Assembly (NCBI RefSeq): GCF_932274485.2 | Contig: NC_065881.2 | Coordinates: 58,600,702-58,664,701, forward strand | Direction: 5' to 3' | Source of the DNA: Patella vulgata | Taxonomy: Eukaryota; Mollusca; Gastropoda; Patellidae | DNA length: 64,000 nucleotides | In this document: positions 35,729 to 46,642 of the stretch, piece by piece | Position numbering within the stretch: position 1 is the stretch's first letter | Layout: every line of letters starts with the position of its first letter | Notes under the pieces: model-generated | The model's input: only the letters and a program-made list of their open reading frames with translations | What the model was told of the DNA's origin: nothing | Databases searched by the model: none | Made by a program: the position numbers and the translations under genes

Positions 35729-37277
35729 CGGTGCTTCAAAAAGCGGGGAAAATGGCCCGTATGCGCCACGTTTTATCGTTCATTATTATCCGAATAGATC
35801 ATCAAAGACTCGGTTAAGTTCTGGTCAAGTTTAAATAATTGACAATGATTATTGTACTCGTGTGATCTCTGAAAGAGCTTAGAAACAACTCAGAACTAAC
35901 TTAAACTTCAGAAGCAACACAATCATATTGGACATTGTTTTATGTCCACGAAAATAAAATGACTGTCGCAAATATAGCATACATATCGTTTGTCAATTTT
36001 GACTATTTTATTCTTTTAAACGCTTATTTTATTATAGATTTGTTTTTTAAAGTTTCAAAACGTCTGTATTATCTTGAACAATAAAGACAGGAAAACAAGA
36101 CATCCTTGTGGATTGCCATAAAGACGCATAAAGGACGTAGATTTTACTCAGTAAGTTTTTGTCACCTATTCAGTGGCGTGCAATGAGAGGGAACGACGAC
36201 CAAGGGCATTCATTTTGGGAGGGCATTCGATCAGAGAGTAAAATTAAATTATTCAAATCTAAAATTATCACTGTTAATTACTTTGTACAAGCTGCCCTAC
36301 TTCATTTATGTATTTCATCTGTTTAGGCATATTTAAAACAGGAGTTTTCTGAAAAAATACCAATCTCACCCACAAAAAGCAAGCAAACAAACCAACAAAA
36401 AACTTTTGATTTCTGCAAGTTTTTGTACGACATTTTGACTCGTGAAAGCTACTGAGCAACAGAAACTCCTCAAAAGGCAATACTTTAAATTAGGTTTGAG
36501 TTCAAGGAAATTAAAAGCTTTCATTACAAAGGGCTTTAATTAAGCAGAAGAAGATTGGGTATAGAATTGACAGTTTCTATTGGGTTCTTTATCCTAATCG
36601 GAAAATGTTTTGAATGTTCGTTCTTGTGGGGTACTGATTTTTTATGATAAGAAAGACTTAGTGTTAGTCCGCACGCAATAGAGCAGTTTAAAGATTTGAA
36701 CAATTTCTTACAACATATCAATGTTTCCGATTACAAAATTATTTTGTTGTTATTAAGACTTAAGGTTGCGTGATGTGAAAAACAAAAGAAATGAATATAT
36801 CAATGTGCATGTATCTACAGTGTTCAGTTTAATCTCTGTTTATGGCGTAATAATAGCAATGTATCATAAAGATCGACGTAGAAGAATTTGTATGGACCAC
36901 ATTTATACATTAAACTGTCACTATAAAAGACATTATATAGGATCCTAGCGTGACTCAATTTCTCTTTGACCACACACACATTCAATAATTCAATGAATCA
37001 ACAATATTATTGTTCAATATAAAGCTTCAATAACACCCATCACCAATCAAATCCTATAAAGATAGAAACATCCATTGTTACTGCCTGGCCCGCAATTTCG
37101 TAGTTTATGACGTAAACAATTTGACGCCTGCTGAGGAAAACTAAAGAACTTATAATCAAATCGATTATCGTTTGATTATATGATACTCGACTTAAGATCA
37201 TCGTAATTATTGCATTAAAATAAGAACTATAGAAGATCGATATCCACTCATAATCAATCAACAAAAACAAATTATAC
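35729..37277. other. No firm feature
   Basis: AT-rich. Open frames at 36274-36948 are unsupported. Confidence 0.5.
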
Positions 37278-37477
37278 CGTGAATAGATCCAATATTATAA
37301 CATGCAACCAAGAGCCGCCAGTCATAACAATACAGTTTTCTAAAGCTCCACCAAGGCATCCCATTGTCTTGTCTAATGTTTTGTTCATTAGCTTGAGAGC
37401 TATCTCGTTTTTGGTAATGTTTGAAGTTTTTCTTATTGATCGTTTATTAAGACTAGTGTCAGCCAAAGTAAGACTTC
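37278..37477 (-). CDS. Candidate 200-bp internal exon, minus strand
   Basis: An acceptor (TTTCACTTCACCGCCAACAG) and a donor (CACG|GTATAA) bound 200 bp with one long open frame. It contains SLTLADTSLNKRSIRKTSNI and MGCLGGALENCIVMTGGSWL, and is GC-richer than its flanks. It carries two bases in and none out. Its entry phase does not fit directly after the 41-kb exon, so it would need another exon between or belong elsewhere. No family was recognised. Confidence 0.27.
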
Positions 37478-39642
37478 CTGTTGGCGGTGAAGTGAAAAAA
37501 AATAAATAAAAAATAAATGCACCGCTGAATGCAAATTGTGTAGTTCCCAACGATTTGAAAATTTTAACCTTGCAACACGTTTTAGCTACAGAAGAGCGTT
37601 GATGGATTTGTTAGGAATCTACAATATGGCGGCTAATTTCTATATATGTAGAAAAAGAAGATATGATCAATTGCATGGATAAATGGTTAGATGGAAGGAC
37701 ATGAGATATTCGTCTTTTAATTAAAGATATCTATTATTGTTCATTAAAGCTGAGCAGTCGCCAAACTATAATTCCTCTTGATACCGCTATCAATTCCATG
37801 TAGCCATTTAACATGTATTCCCCGAAATAGTGACGTAACATGTTTATGTCTTTGAACCAGCCGTCGTTATACTCATGGTTCTGTATCTCGAGAAATCCTT
37901 TAGACGGGGATGTTACAATAGTGCAAATGTTATTAAAATCCAATTCCTTTCCTCTTTCGGAACCAAAAGCTTAGATCATAATAATATTGGCTTTGGTCAT
38001 GTTTGAGCTAAAATGAGTCAGTGCAATCTGAAATAGGGTCATAGTGATGCTGCTTCGCGGCACTAGTTGCTTGATGGCGAGTTCTCTGCTATAAGTTAAC
38101 AATTTTCAGTTATAAACTAATATAACGACAATGTGGAAAGCAAAAATGTCGAACTGGAACAACCAAGTTGTACCTGAGCACCGATTTGGTAGTACCATTT
38201 CAAATTTAATGTAATATAATGTTGTATAATGCAAAGGATTGTCTTCTCGTGAGAGGTAAGATAATGTTCTGTGTCGCAAGACTGGGACACTCAAATGTAC
38301 ACTATTGGACGAAAGACGTTAAGATAATATACTTGATAACATATATCATTGTTTAACTTAAACATAATACGCACATTACTTTAAACAAGTACTGTGAGCA
38401 TACTATGGACCGGGGACGAAATATGACGTCATCGTCGCCATCTTGGAATTTTGACATTTTGTCAATCGCACTTGAATTGGCTGAGTCTTAGGCTCTCTTC
38501 AAAGAGCATGTCCTGGTCTAAAAAGAAATGTAATGTTCCTAAATTGCCCACTTGCACATTCATGTCAATATAGTATTCTTTTCCTGTATATACAAAATTT
38601 AATGCTAGTCTACCAAAAATAGAAACTAATACTAAAATAAATCTTACTGCTGAATAAGATTTCTTTTTTTATAAACGAGAGCTTGACAACCTCGGGTATT
38701 AATCTAAGAAAACAAATCAGAATAGGAAAAAGAAACAGAGACTTGATATAAAACTCATTGTGAGGAAGAAACAATTCTCATTAGAAAGTAATAGATATTA
38801 GAAAACGTAGCCACAGGCTTTGTACAAATAATTACATGCCAATGTATCTTTAGAAATTAATCTTAAACTAATGGTATATACTAATCATTTCCATGGGTAT
38901 AAAAAGTTAAAGGGATAACATCATGTTTTAAAGCATAGATTAAATTTTGTATTTTCCAATTTTCAATCAAATCGCAATTTTACCACTAGTAACCGACTGA
39001 ACTAATTCTGCAAAGATCCGATTTTATACAATATTCGAATAACCATTAAACTTAAATCTCGATCTCGACCGTAAATAGACACGGATACAGGACTATAAAA
39101 ACGAATTAGCCTGCAGACAAGGCCGTGTGACTAAACCCAGAAAGTCTTGATTTTCCTGTAATAAATGGTTGATATCTAAGTTATTCCAAACAAACCCAAA
39201 AGTAGTAAAGAAAATAAAGCCCATTTCATCGAAGGCGTCCTCATCAGTGGGCTTCATCATGCGACGATTATCCATCTAATTTCTCGGTTCAGCCTTCCAC
39301 AGACATAATACCCGGGCATACCTTCAAAATGCCGGAATACCGTAATAGAATAAAGCAATGATATGACATATATTTTTGGCACACATGTTAAGTGACTAGC
39401 AAATGTTTACTATGAAACAGTCAATGGAATTTCAAATGGTTCACATTATAATCGAGGCGTCCGATATCATTAAATCGTATGTATAATAACAATTCCTTGT
39501 GATTCACTTTGTTTTCCGGTTGATGTAAAATGTCAGTCTGCCTTCCAAGTCATTTAAGTCCTGGGTGATCAATTTACTATGCAGGGCCGGTAAAGGCTTG
39601 TATGGGCCCCTAGATGGAATGTCACTGGGGTCCTTGCATCAA
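37478..39642. other. No firm feature; two weak minus-strand ORFs
   Basis: The minus-strand frame at 37734-37943 (ends RGIIVWRLLSFNEQ, stop) could be a terminal exon, with a possible AG at about 37975. The frame at 39093-39275 starts MDNRRMMKPTDEDAFDEMGF directly after AG but lacks a pyrimidine tract. Neither has other support. Confidence 0.35.
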
Positions 39643-39840
39643 CAATCACTGATAAGGATGACATCAATGCGACTTAATGAATCTCAAATATTTGATGAAT
39701 TAGAAAAATAAATAAAGACGTTTGACGTATTTGTAGGTAAAAATTATTTCCTATTTAGTGTAAATGGATATTAAAATGACTAAAAGACAGCATACTGCCC
39801 GAAGCACGTGTTAAAGGCAGTCATCTTTTACAGAGATATT
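39643..39840 (+). repeat. R1 repeat family, copy 3, internally deleted
   Basis: It keeps both ends of R1 (AATCACTGATAAGGATGACA and CAGTCATCTTTTACAGAGAT) but lacks two inner blocks of about 45 and 70 bp present in the full copies. The hairpin end is also missing. Internal loss with ends kept is typical of non-autonomous element derivatives. Confidence 0.85.
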
Positions 39841-40964
39841 AGAAGACTCGTAATTCTCTGTGAAACAGATTGGCAATTTGTATGCCAGAAGGGTAGACAG
39901 ACATATGTATTTGGCACATAATACAAAATATCATGAAAGTCTAATGAAAAAGTAAAATGTCAACCCGCTCTTAATTGCCAGAGTGGCAAACGTCTGAAGG
40001 TGTTACCCAAACGGATCGAGTTCTGGTCCAGAGTTCACAAAGCATTCTCAGACTTAAGTTAAGAATTTACTCAAAATTGTCGGCCTTATTTTAACTAAAA
40101 TATAGCCCTTTACAAGAAAATATGTGAACATATTTGTGTTTCTGGATCAAAAATATTTTTACGTTTTAAATAAATAACCAGCATAATAGAGGTTTTTTTT
40201 TGTTTTAGGTCGGGCTGTTATCATATTCATATTATATTAGACTTCTATATGGCATCAATCCCTAATTATATTACAGTAATAAAAAATGTGCGTTGTGTTG
40301 ATCACGACAAACTGGTGTTGCTCTGCCTCCCCATGCCGGGTTTCATACTTTTTATCATAACCTCAGCAATTACGTCAAATAATTGGATTATCTATGCTGA
40401 GTCAAACGACGTTACCCTTTTCACGTTGATTGTCGCATACACTATTATGGTTTACATTAGCAATTTATCCCAAAAGTTTGAAAAGATGGGAGCACCCAGG
40501 GGTGCGCGATAGAATTTTGCACAATGGACAAGTAGTTATTTGGGATACAGGACAGACAGGTCCGAAATAACATTCTAAAATGAACACACTGTGCCTTCTC
40601 CCGTTCGAGGACCCTGGTAAATACATACAAATGTACAACAATATTTCTAGATGCTGATCATGTTTATCCATCAACGATGTTAAAGATTATCTTCTTGCAC
40701 GTGACATTAATTTGATATATATGAAAACTTGAATCAACTTCAACCCAAGATGAATACCGAAAATAAACAGACGGCATACAACAACATGGTGGAAAAGAAC
40801 CCCAGTAAAACATCAGCATGTCAATATCTGATAACTTTAAGTATGGTGCTTAGAAAACTAGCAGGGCTGCAAACAGGAAGAGAAATAAACCTATTTTTTT
40901 ACCATCTCTACGAAGATAATAATTATTGAAATTTTCAACTGAGTTATCTAAATTTGATGTTTAC
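39841..40964. other. No firm feature
   Basis: Plus-strand open frame at 40249-40512 contains hydrophobic runs (PMPGFILFIITSAI) but has no start context or splice support. The rest is AT-rich. Confidence 0.4.
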
Positions 40965-41033
40965 CTTTAAATCAGCATGGTTACGCGATGCCTTTTCGGA
41001 AGCCTTTTCTGCTTGACTGATCGCATCCTGCAT
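40965..41033 (-). CDS. Coiled-coil exon, minus strand
   Basis: Exactly 69 bp between a strong acceptor (CACGTTCTTCCTCTTTAG) and a donor (AAAG|GTAAAC). It starts and ends in phase 0 and codes 23 residues: MQDAISQAEKASEKASRNHA, then DLK. The other two frames are poorer. Ala, Glu, Lys, Ser and Gln dominate, with hydrophobics spaced 3-4 apart (M, I, A, A, L), the signature of a coiled coil. Joined to the exon at 46275-46396, the heptad register continues unbroken. It is probably part of a host gene. The protein family was not identified. Spectrin-like, laminin-like or channel C-terminal coils are possibilities without evidence. Confidence 0.5.
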
Positions 41034-42504
41034 CTAAAGAGGAAGAACGTGATTAGTCTTAGAAATTTTACTAATGGTCTTTTAAGTCTCATTTGTTTTC
41101 ATAAAAGACATTTGTTAGCCGTGAAAATTTTAATGTCTTTTTAGAAGAGGTTGTGTTGAAAGTAACGTGTTTCTCATCTTTCATAATTTTTAACTTTTCA
41201 TCAAATTTTAAGTGCAGTTTCAGTTTGTATCCCGTTTCTCTTCTTTTCCTTTCTGTTCAGATTTTATACTCATTTTATAGCATTTTATTTAAACCTCTTT
41301 GATTTATTTCAAAATATATTGCTGAATTTGGTTGATCTGGTGTGATATTTCGATTTGATCCGACAAAATCTAAACGATTAAATTTTGTTTCGAAATATGA
41401 AGCCGGAGTCGATTTAAATGTTTTAATAATGACTGGTGACGGATGTGGTCTTATTCACAAGTCGTCAAAGTTTCTCTCTTTGTGGAATTTCAGAAAGATC
41501 TTTACTGCTGTCAACATACACTTGCTACTGAACCCAAATACTCGTATACCATAGTATCAAATATACCCGTCCAATAGTTGCTTCATGTAAGTGTTAATGA
41601 CAGTTAACAATTAACACCAGTCTTATTTGGCTTGATTTTTCCCAAACCTCGGTTGTGTGCAGGACTGGTTAATCATGTTATTTTTCAGAAGGAGTGTGAA
41701 TATGATGTTTTATTTATTGAGCTAGAGTGTTGTACATTTTATGCTTTGACAAAAGGCCATCTATTATTGAGTGATGAACTCTCCGTTTGCATTGACCTAC
41801 TACTTATATGGATCCAGACTGGCGATTCTCTATCCGTGGACTTCTGTTTTAAATCCTTGCCATTTCCTGACTTAAATTTCCGTTTTGAACATTACGATGA
41901 TCTGTATTTTTATAACCACAAAGGGCTCAAGATGGAACAATTATGTGATAATATATATCTGGAAAGGGGTTGACCTTCTCGAATTCACATGAATCTCTAC
42001 ACTGCGACTTCGTTTTCGTATTTTCTTCCCTTTTAAATGTATATTTACCCCTTTTCACATCAAAATGATGAATATTCGTAATAGATGGTGGTAGTGGTGT
42101 GCGTGTTTGTTGGAAGGAGTGGGGGATACAAATACACGAAATACATTCATGAATAAATATCATATTTAGTCCATAATAGGTAGACTCTATACCAAGCGTT
42201 AACCATTTCAGAGAATTGGTTGGCAGGCTGAGACTAACAAAGTCCTTTCAAGAAAAATAATGAAACAACTGATTATCCGAACCACATTGGTTCTCAGTGA
42301 TTGTCGTAGGACTTTAGGAGAGGGTCCAGGGGCCGCCTGGGCCCCCGGAAGCCCCCGGAAGTCTAGATCCTCGGAGACGCTTTCTGGCTAGTAAAATTAC
42401 TCAGCATTGAAGTTTTTATGTTTTCTAATCCCTTACCATTGAAAGCACTGCAGACGATGGTGATTTCCTGTGAAGCTAAACTGGGCAAATATATGCATAA
42501 TAAA
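41034..42504. other. Probable intron of the coiled-coil gene; no other feature
   Basis: Open plus-strand frames at 41342-41973 have no supporting signals. A 31-bp minus-strand interval near 42436-42466 has good acceptor and donor sequences, but its length would break the phase between the 46- and 41-kb exons. GC-rich C-runs near 42330-42360 include CCCCCGGAAG twice. Confidence 0.4.
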
Positions 42505-42716
42505 ACCAAGGTTATGGACAATCTAGAGGTCACAATTTTTATCCGAATTTAATGAAACTAACAATGTATGTTTATAACCCGAAGATCTCAGTTCCTGTGG
42601 ATATTGGCGCATATCGGACCGTAACTTCTTGGATTATGACCCCTGAGATCAAATTCAAAGTTCAAATGGCCGCTCCCATTTACGCAAATAGTGTAAAAGC
42701 ATATAATACCCAGGGT
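42505..42716 (+). repeat. CTCTAGAGGTCAC tandem-module block 1
   Basis: One module and part of another: GGACAATCTAGAGGTCACAA, TATGTTTATAACCCGAAGAT, CATATCGGACCGTAACTTC, ATTTACGCAAATAGTGTAAA. The same phrases recur in order at 44404-44800 and 51848-52556. There is no coding evidence. The family is unnamed as far as I can tell. Confidence 0.75.
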
Positions 42717-43002
42717 GACCTTCGGATGTAAACTGTGGTCGCAACTTCATTCTGAACCAGCACCCGAACGCAATATCGCGGCGCCCATGTCAGTTGTTTC
42801 GCCTGCTATATTTTCTGCTATTTCATTTTTAAAACTATATTTTGACGATGGAGATAAAGAAATGCTTTTAAAACATTTTCTTACGAAGCTGACTCCATCC
42901 GGGTTAACTGGTAACATGGATCATTTCACAAAGATTTTTGTCGTGGGCCTATATATATTCTCTAACTTCTGGGTGTTACCAAACAAATCTACACACGTGT
43001 TA
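42717..43002 (+). other. Protein-like ORF segment of unknown origin
   Basis: The 5' 95 codons of a 177-codon frame. The residues look like a folded protein (SAISFLKLYFDDGDKEMLLK, GNMDHFTKIFVVGLYIF), but the frame then runs into the TIR element at 43003, which truncates it. It lies between a module block and the transposon, so it may be part of an unidentified element. No family was recognised. Confidence 0.28.
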
Positions 43003-43566
43003 AGCCCGGCCCATACCGCCACGACTTGCCCAGACTCTACCCAACGCAACGTCTTGTCTCAGATAATCAGTGCAGTGTGGATAGCCCCACGACCACGATT
43101 CAATCGATTTCCGTCGCGTCGTGGCCCGTCGTTCAATCGTAGTCGAATGCAGTTGGTTGCAGTCGTAACTTATCGTGTTTGTGTGGACAATCACACGATG
43201 CGATCATTTGTCTTACTGATGTTTAGCCAATTAGAGAGTAGCATTTAGTCATGTGACTGTGCAGGTCATGTGCTCCTTGTTTAACTGATGGAAAATTCAA
43301 GATGGCAGATTTTTGGACAGAAGAGAGAGAGGATGGGCATCTTGGCAAAATACAATGTCACTTTTATGCTTCCGGTTTACTTTTGGAATCACTCGCTAGA
43401 GGGAAGTGGCGTAACTCACGACTCATAATCTGTGAGAGTCGGGCTTGTGTGGACCGGTACCGTCGTAGGCAAGTGAAGTAAAGGCGCGACCCGATTTTTT
43501 TTTACAACTACCCAAGACGCCGAGTCCTGTCGGCTTGTGTGTAGTCGTAGCGGTATGGGCCGGGCT
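43003..43566 (+). mobile_element. Non-autonomous TIR DNA transposon, copy A (Harbinger-like)
   Basis: 564 bp bounded by inverted ends AGCCCGGCCCATACCGC / GCGGTATGGGCCGGGCT (about 24 bp with one mismatch), and flanked on both sides by TTA (43000-43002 and 43567-43569). A 3-bp TWA target duplication is typical of PIF/Harbinger elements, so that superfamily is the best guess. There is no transposase. Open frames inside are by-products of GC-rich sequence. It carries GATGGCAGATTTTTGGACAG and TCATAATCTGTGAGAGTCGG, shared with copy B. Confidence 0.8.
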
Positions 43567-43648
43567 TTAGTCTTTTCAGTCATCTTTGAACTATCTCGAC
43601 CGTGCTCTATCGCATGGAACGGCTGGTCACGGCCAGAGGTTGAACTAA

Positions 43649-44336
43649 AGTCCGGCCCACACCGCCACGACTTGCCCAGACTCTACCCAACGCAACGTTT
43701 TGTCTCAGATAATCAGTGCAGTGTGGACAGTCCCACGACCACGATTCAATCGATTTGTGCTGCGTCGTGGCCCGTCGGCCCGACTGAGCATGTTCAGTCG
43801 TAGTCGGATGCAGTTGGATGCAGTCGTAACCCATCGTGTTTGTGTGGACACTCACACATTTTGAATTTCGGCAACCCTCAGTGGGAATTCGGTATGGGAA
43901 AGCCCTGTAAGCAGGGGCGGATTGGGCCCGAAGGGTCCGTCGGACAAAAAATGGAAAAAACAATTTTGTCCAATTCTTCTAAAAAACCTTTTCCTGTTGA
44001 ACATTATATGGGGGGGGGGTATTGGAGCGGCCATGGAGCGATGATGATCATGTTGTATGTGGCCGGTGGCTTTAATCAGAGAGTAGTATTTAGTCATGTG
44101 ACTGTGCAGGTCATGTGCTCCTTGTTTTCCCGGGAAAATTCAAGATGTCAGATTTTTGGACAGAAGAGAGACGCTAGAGGGCAGTGGCGGAACTCACGAC
44201 GCATAATCTGTGAGAGTCGGGCCTGTGTGGACTGGTACCGTCGTAGGTAAGTGAAGTAAAGACGCGACCCGATTGTTTTTTACAACTACCCAAGACGCTG
44301 AGTCCTGTCGGGTTGTGTAGCAGTATGGGCCGGGCT
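43649..44336 (+). mobile_element. Non-autonomous TIR DNA transposon, copy B
   Basis: 688 bp, same family and orientation as copy A, 82 bp downstream. The ends are AGTCCGGCCCACACCGCCAC / CAGTATGGGCCGGGCT, flanked by TAA on the left and TTA on the right, so the target site is less clean. Relative to A it lacks about 65 bp (the A segment at about 43335-43395) and has about 225 extra bp at 43857-44080, including a run of ten G at 44010-44019. Outside these the copies are about 85-90% identical by eye. Confidence 0.8.
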
Positions 44337-44403
44337 TTAATGTCATTCGCATGCAGATAGTTCGACTTGAGTACGGAAATCCGTGCAATCGAAGGTCGCC
44401 CTG

Positions 44404-44800
44404 TCGTGGACCATCTAGACGTCACAATTTATTTCCGATTTGCGCTTATCGGACCGTAACTTTCTGGATTTTGGACCCTGATTGTACGAAAAATCACGTT
44501 TTTAGCTTGTGGATCCTCTAGAGGTAGCAATTTTTATCTTATTTTCAAAATCGTTCAAATATATCAATAATTTCGGACCGAAATTTCCCGTGAAATGGCT
44601 GCTCCTCTTTACGCAAATAGTGTTAAAGTATGTAATACCAAGGTTGCAACAATTTTTATCCGAGTGTTTAAGTATGACTAGTTCTTGGGCGAGGTTCTGG
44701 AGCTATGCCAAATGCCTTTTACGCAAAATGTGAAATATGAAAGAAGTTTGTGGACCTCCCAGAGGCGACAATTTTAGTCCAATTCATGAGAAGAAAATTA
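44404..44800 (+). repeat. CTCTAGAGGTCAC tandem-module block 2
   Basis: Module starts at about 44407 (GGACCATCTAGACGTCACAA), 44514 (GGATCCTCTAGAGGTAGCAA) and 44750 (GGACCTCCCAGAGGCGACAA). The recurring phrases are ATCGGACCGTAAC, GTACGAAAAATCACGTTTTT and TTTACGCAAATAGTGTTAAA. Blocks 1 and 2 flank the two TIR elements and were probably one array before those inserted. Confidence 0.72.
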
Positions 44801-46274
44801 GACTATATGTTGAGGATCAAATGTTTTTGGTTGAGTTTCACTTTGGTACGCATGAAACCTTCCATTCTAGAGCTTTAGCCCCTTCTATTGAATGTTCGGA
44901 AAACTATATCCCGTCGTGTTTTAATTAGCCAATGTCATAATACAATGGATATGAGATGGAATGAGATATTCGACTGCTCAGTGTTAAAGTTCACTAATCG
45001 CGACCCTCGCAACTGTGTCTGTGTGTGTGTGTGTGTGTGGGGGGGGGGGTCTCTTAACCCAGGTTTTTTTCTTCTGAAAGTCTGCGTTCTACTTCTAGAA
45101 GTCTCACTTCTATGTTAAAATCGGGTCTCTTCCAGTTACGCCTCTGTATCTAACTGAATAGTTACTTGCATGCAATAACCTGGAGAAAAGAGTACTTGAG
45201 GCCAAATTATTGGGGAGGCCCCCACCCACCCCACCCACCCCCACTCCACCGGGCCTGGTCCACTACTGACACGTAATTCAGAAATAAAAACAGGTCAGTC
45301 AATAAATTTCTTGTAAAAGAAACGTCGAAGTTTTTGAATTCATTGACGTCAACATTAATATCTGTACATTAAGAATAAAAATGGTGAAATTTCGATGTAC
45401 TCGGATTTTCACCATAAATATGTATTTGATCTTATATACAAACAATTACACAAGATAAACCTAAAGTTAATGACATAATGGCAATGAAGAGACCAAATCG
45501 TCTGCTAAATCACTGATAAATGGTATGAATAAGGATATCAGTGTACAAGGGATACAATTAGCCTCGTGTGTAACTAAATGAGTTTTAACATCCACTTCCG
45601 CATATAGAAAATCCACGTGTGTCAATGTACTGTATGTTGTTTCTGAAACTGTTAACGTGAGGAATTTTCTTTAACCAGTATGGTTACTTTAGCAGAAGTG
45701 AATTTACATATCATGAGTCGATAATTGGCGGGTATCTTATCAGGCAGACGACAAACGACGAAGGCAGCATTTGAATATTGACTACACAACACACTGATGT
45801 ACACAGAACTTGTTTTTTCAATAACTGATAATCAGTTACAATTATCTGATATTAGTTTCGTATTAGTTGCTCTTTATAACTCTAAAGATTGTATCACAAT
45901 AGCCAATCTTTCGTATTTTACAGTTAATGTTTTACATAATAAAACTAGAAATAGGTATAGCGTGATTCTATATGGAAATCTTAGTGGGCCTGTAATACAA
46001 TTATCAGGAATCACGCAACATCTATACAACATGCAATAATATAATGTCATTCAGCACTAACTTTGCAACTCGAAGAGGAAAACTAATTTTTATTCCTGAA
46101 CTACCATGTCATTCCCAGTGGAGCTATTTTTACATATCTAACCTATGTTCAAAAAAAGAAAGAAAACGTAAGCAGCTCAAAAAACCCTCTACTGTTCCCG
46201 CGGCGAAAAGTAATATTATAAATGAAACTTGTAATAAGTTCTCAATGGGTTTTCTATTAATCATGATTACCTAC
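44801..46274. other. No gene seen; (GT)n/G-run at 45011-45050, C-rich run at 45215-45250
   Basis: A microsatellite of about ten GT repeats followed by ten G lies at 45017-45048. A CCCAC-type low-complexity patch lies at 45215-45250. The rest is AT-rich, probably intron of the minus-strand gene. Confidence 0.6.
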
Positions 46275-46396
46275 CTTGTTCAGGAAACCAAGCACGGCGT
46301 CTACTCGCGAGGATACCTGCCGTGTGTTCCGTTGAAACGCCAACTTAATAACTCCAAATTCCTTCCTTAAAGCTACTTCGTCTCGCCTGCCGCTTT
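46275..46396 (-). CDS. Coiled-coil exon, minus strand, unknown host gene
   Basis: 122 bp between an AG at 46397-46398 (weak pyrimidine tract, ATATAAACAG) and a good donor (CAAG|GTAGGT). A single long frame carries two bases in and none out, and codes 40 residues: SGRRDEVALRKEFGVIKLAF, then QRNTRQVSSRVDAVLGFLNK. Counting from RDE as 1, positions 10, 17, 24, 28, 31 and 35 are F, F, V, V, V and L. The series continues in the exon at 40965-41033 as M38, I42, A45, S49, A52, H56 and L59. This agreement in both phase and heptad register is the strongest host-gene evidence in the window. The family is not recognised, and the start of the gene lies above 46396. Confidence 0.52.
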
Positions 46397-46453
46397 CTGT
46401 TTATATCAAATTAAGGAAATTTCATTCGCCTTTACTGTTCACTGTTTAACACG

Positions 46454-46642
46454 ATGGCTAGTCTTTCGATAGTTTTATTGATTTTGCTTCTCGCTTATGT
46501 CCAAACGTTTACAGTAATGCAATTCCTTTGTACAAAGGCAACGTCCATCATGCAGACTACACGAGAAAATACTTCGGAATATTTCGGTTCTTTTCGGAAC
46601 CTCGGTTCGGCAACACAATGCCAGTTCAGCGAAAACATTTAA
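46454..46642 (+). CDS. Small ORF with signal-peptide-like N-terminus
   Basis: A 62-codon ORF starts in strong context (ACGATGG) and reads MASLSIVLLILLLAYVQTFT, a convincing signal peptide or single membrane span. It is followed by a short polar tail with two cysteines. It lies 58 bp from the coiled-coil exon on the other strand. All frames of this GC-richer patch are fairly open, on both strands, so chance is possible. No peptide family was recognised. Confidence 0.27.
   Translation: MASLSIVLLILLLAYVQTFTVMQFLCTKATSIMQTTRENTSEYFGSFRNLGSATQCQFSENI

Noticed and set aside
42436-42466. 31-bp minus-strand microexon with good splice sites
   Set aside because: Its length would shift the frame between the 46275 and 40965 exons, which join perfectly without it. 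It is more likely a chance pattern or at most an alternative exon.
43607-44425. Many overlapping ORFs on both strands (up to 136 codons)
   Set aside because: They lie inside the TIR elements, where GC-rich sequence lowers stop frequency. Frames overlap on both strands and none resembles a transposase.
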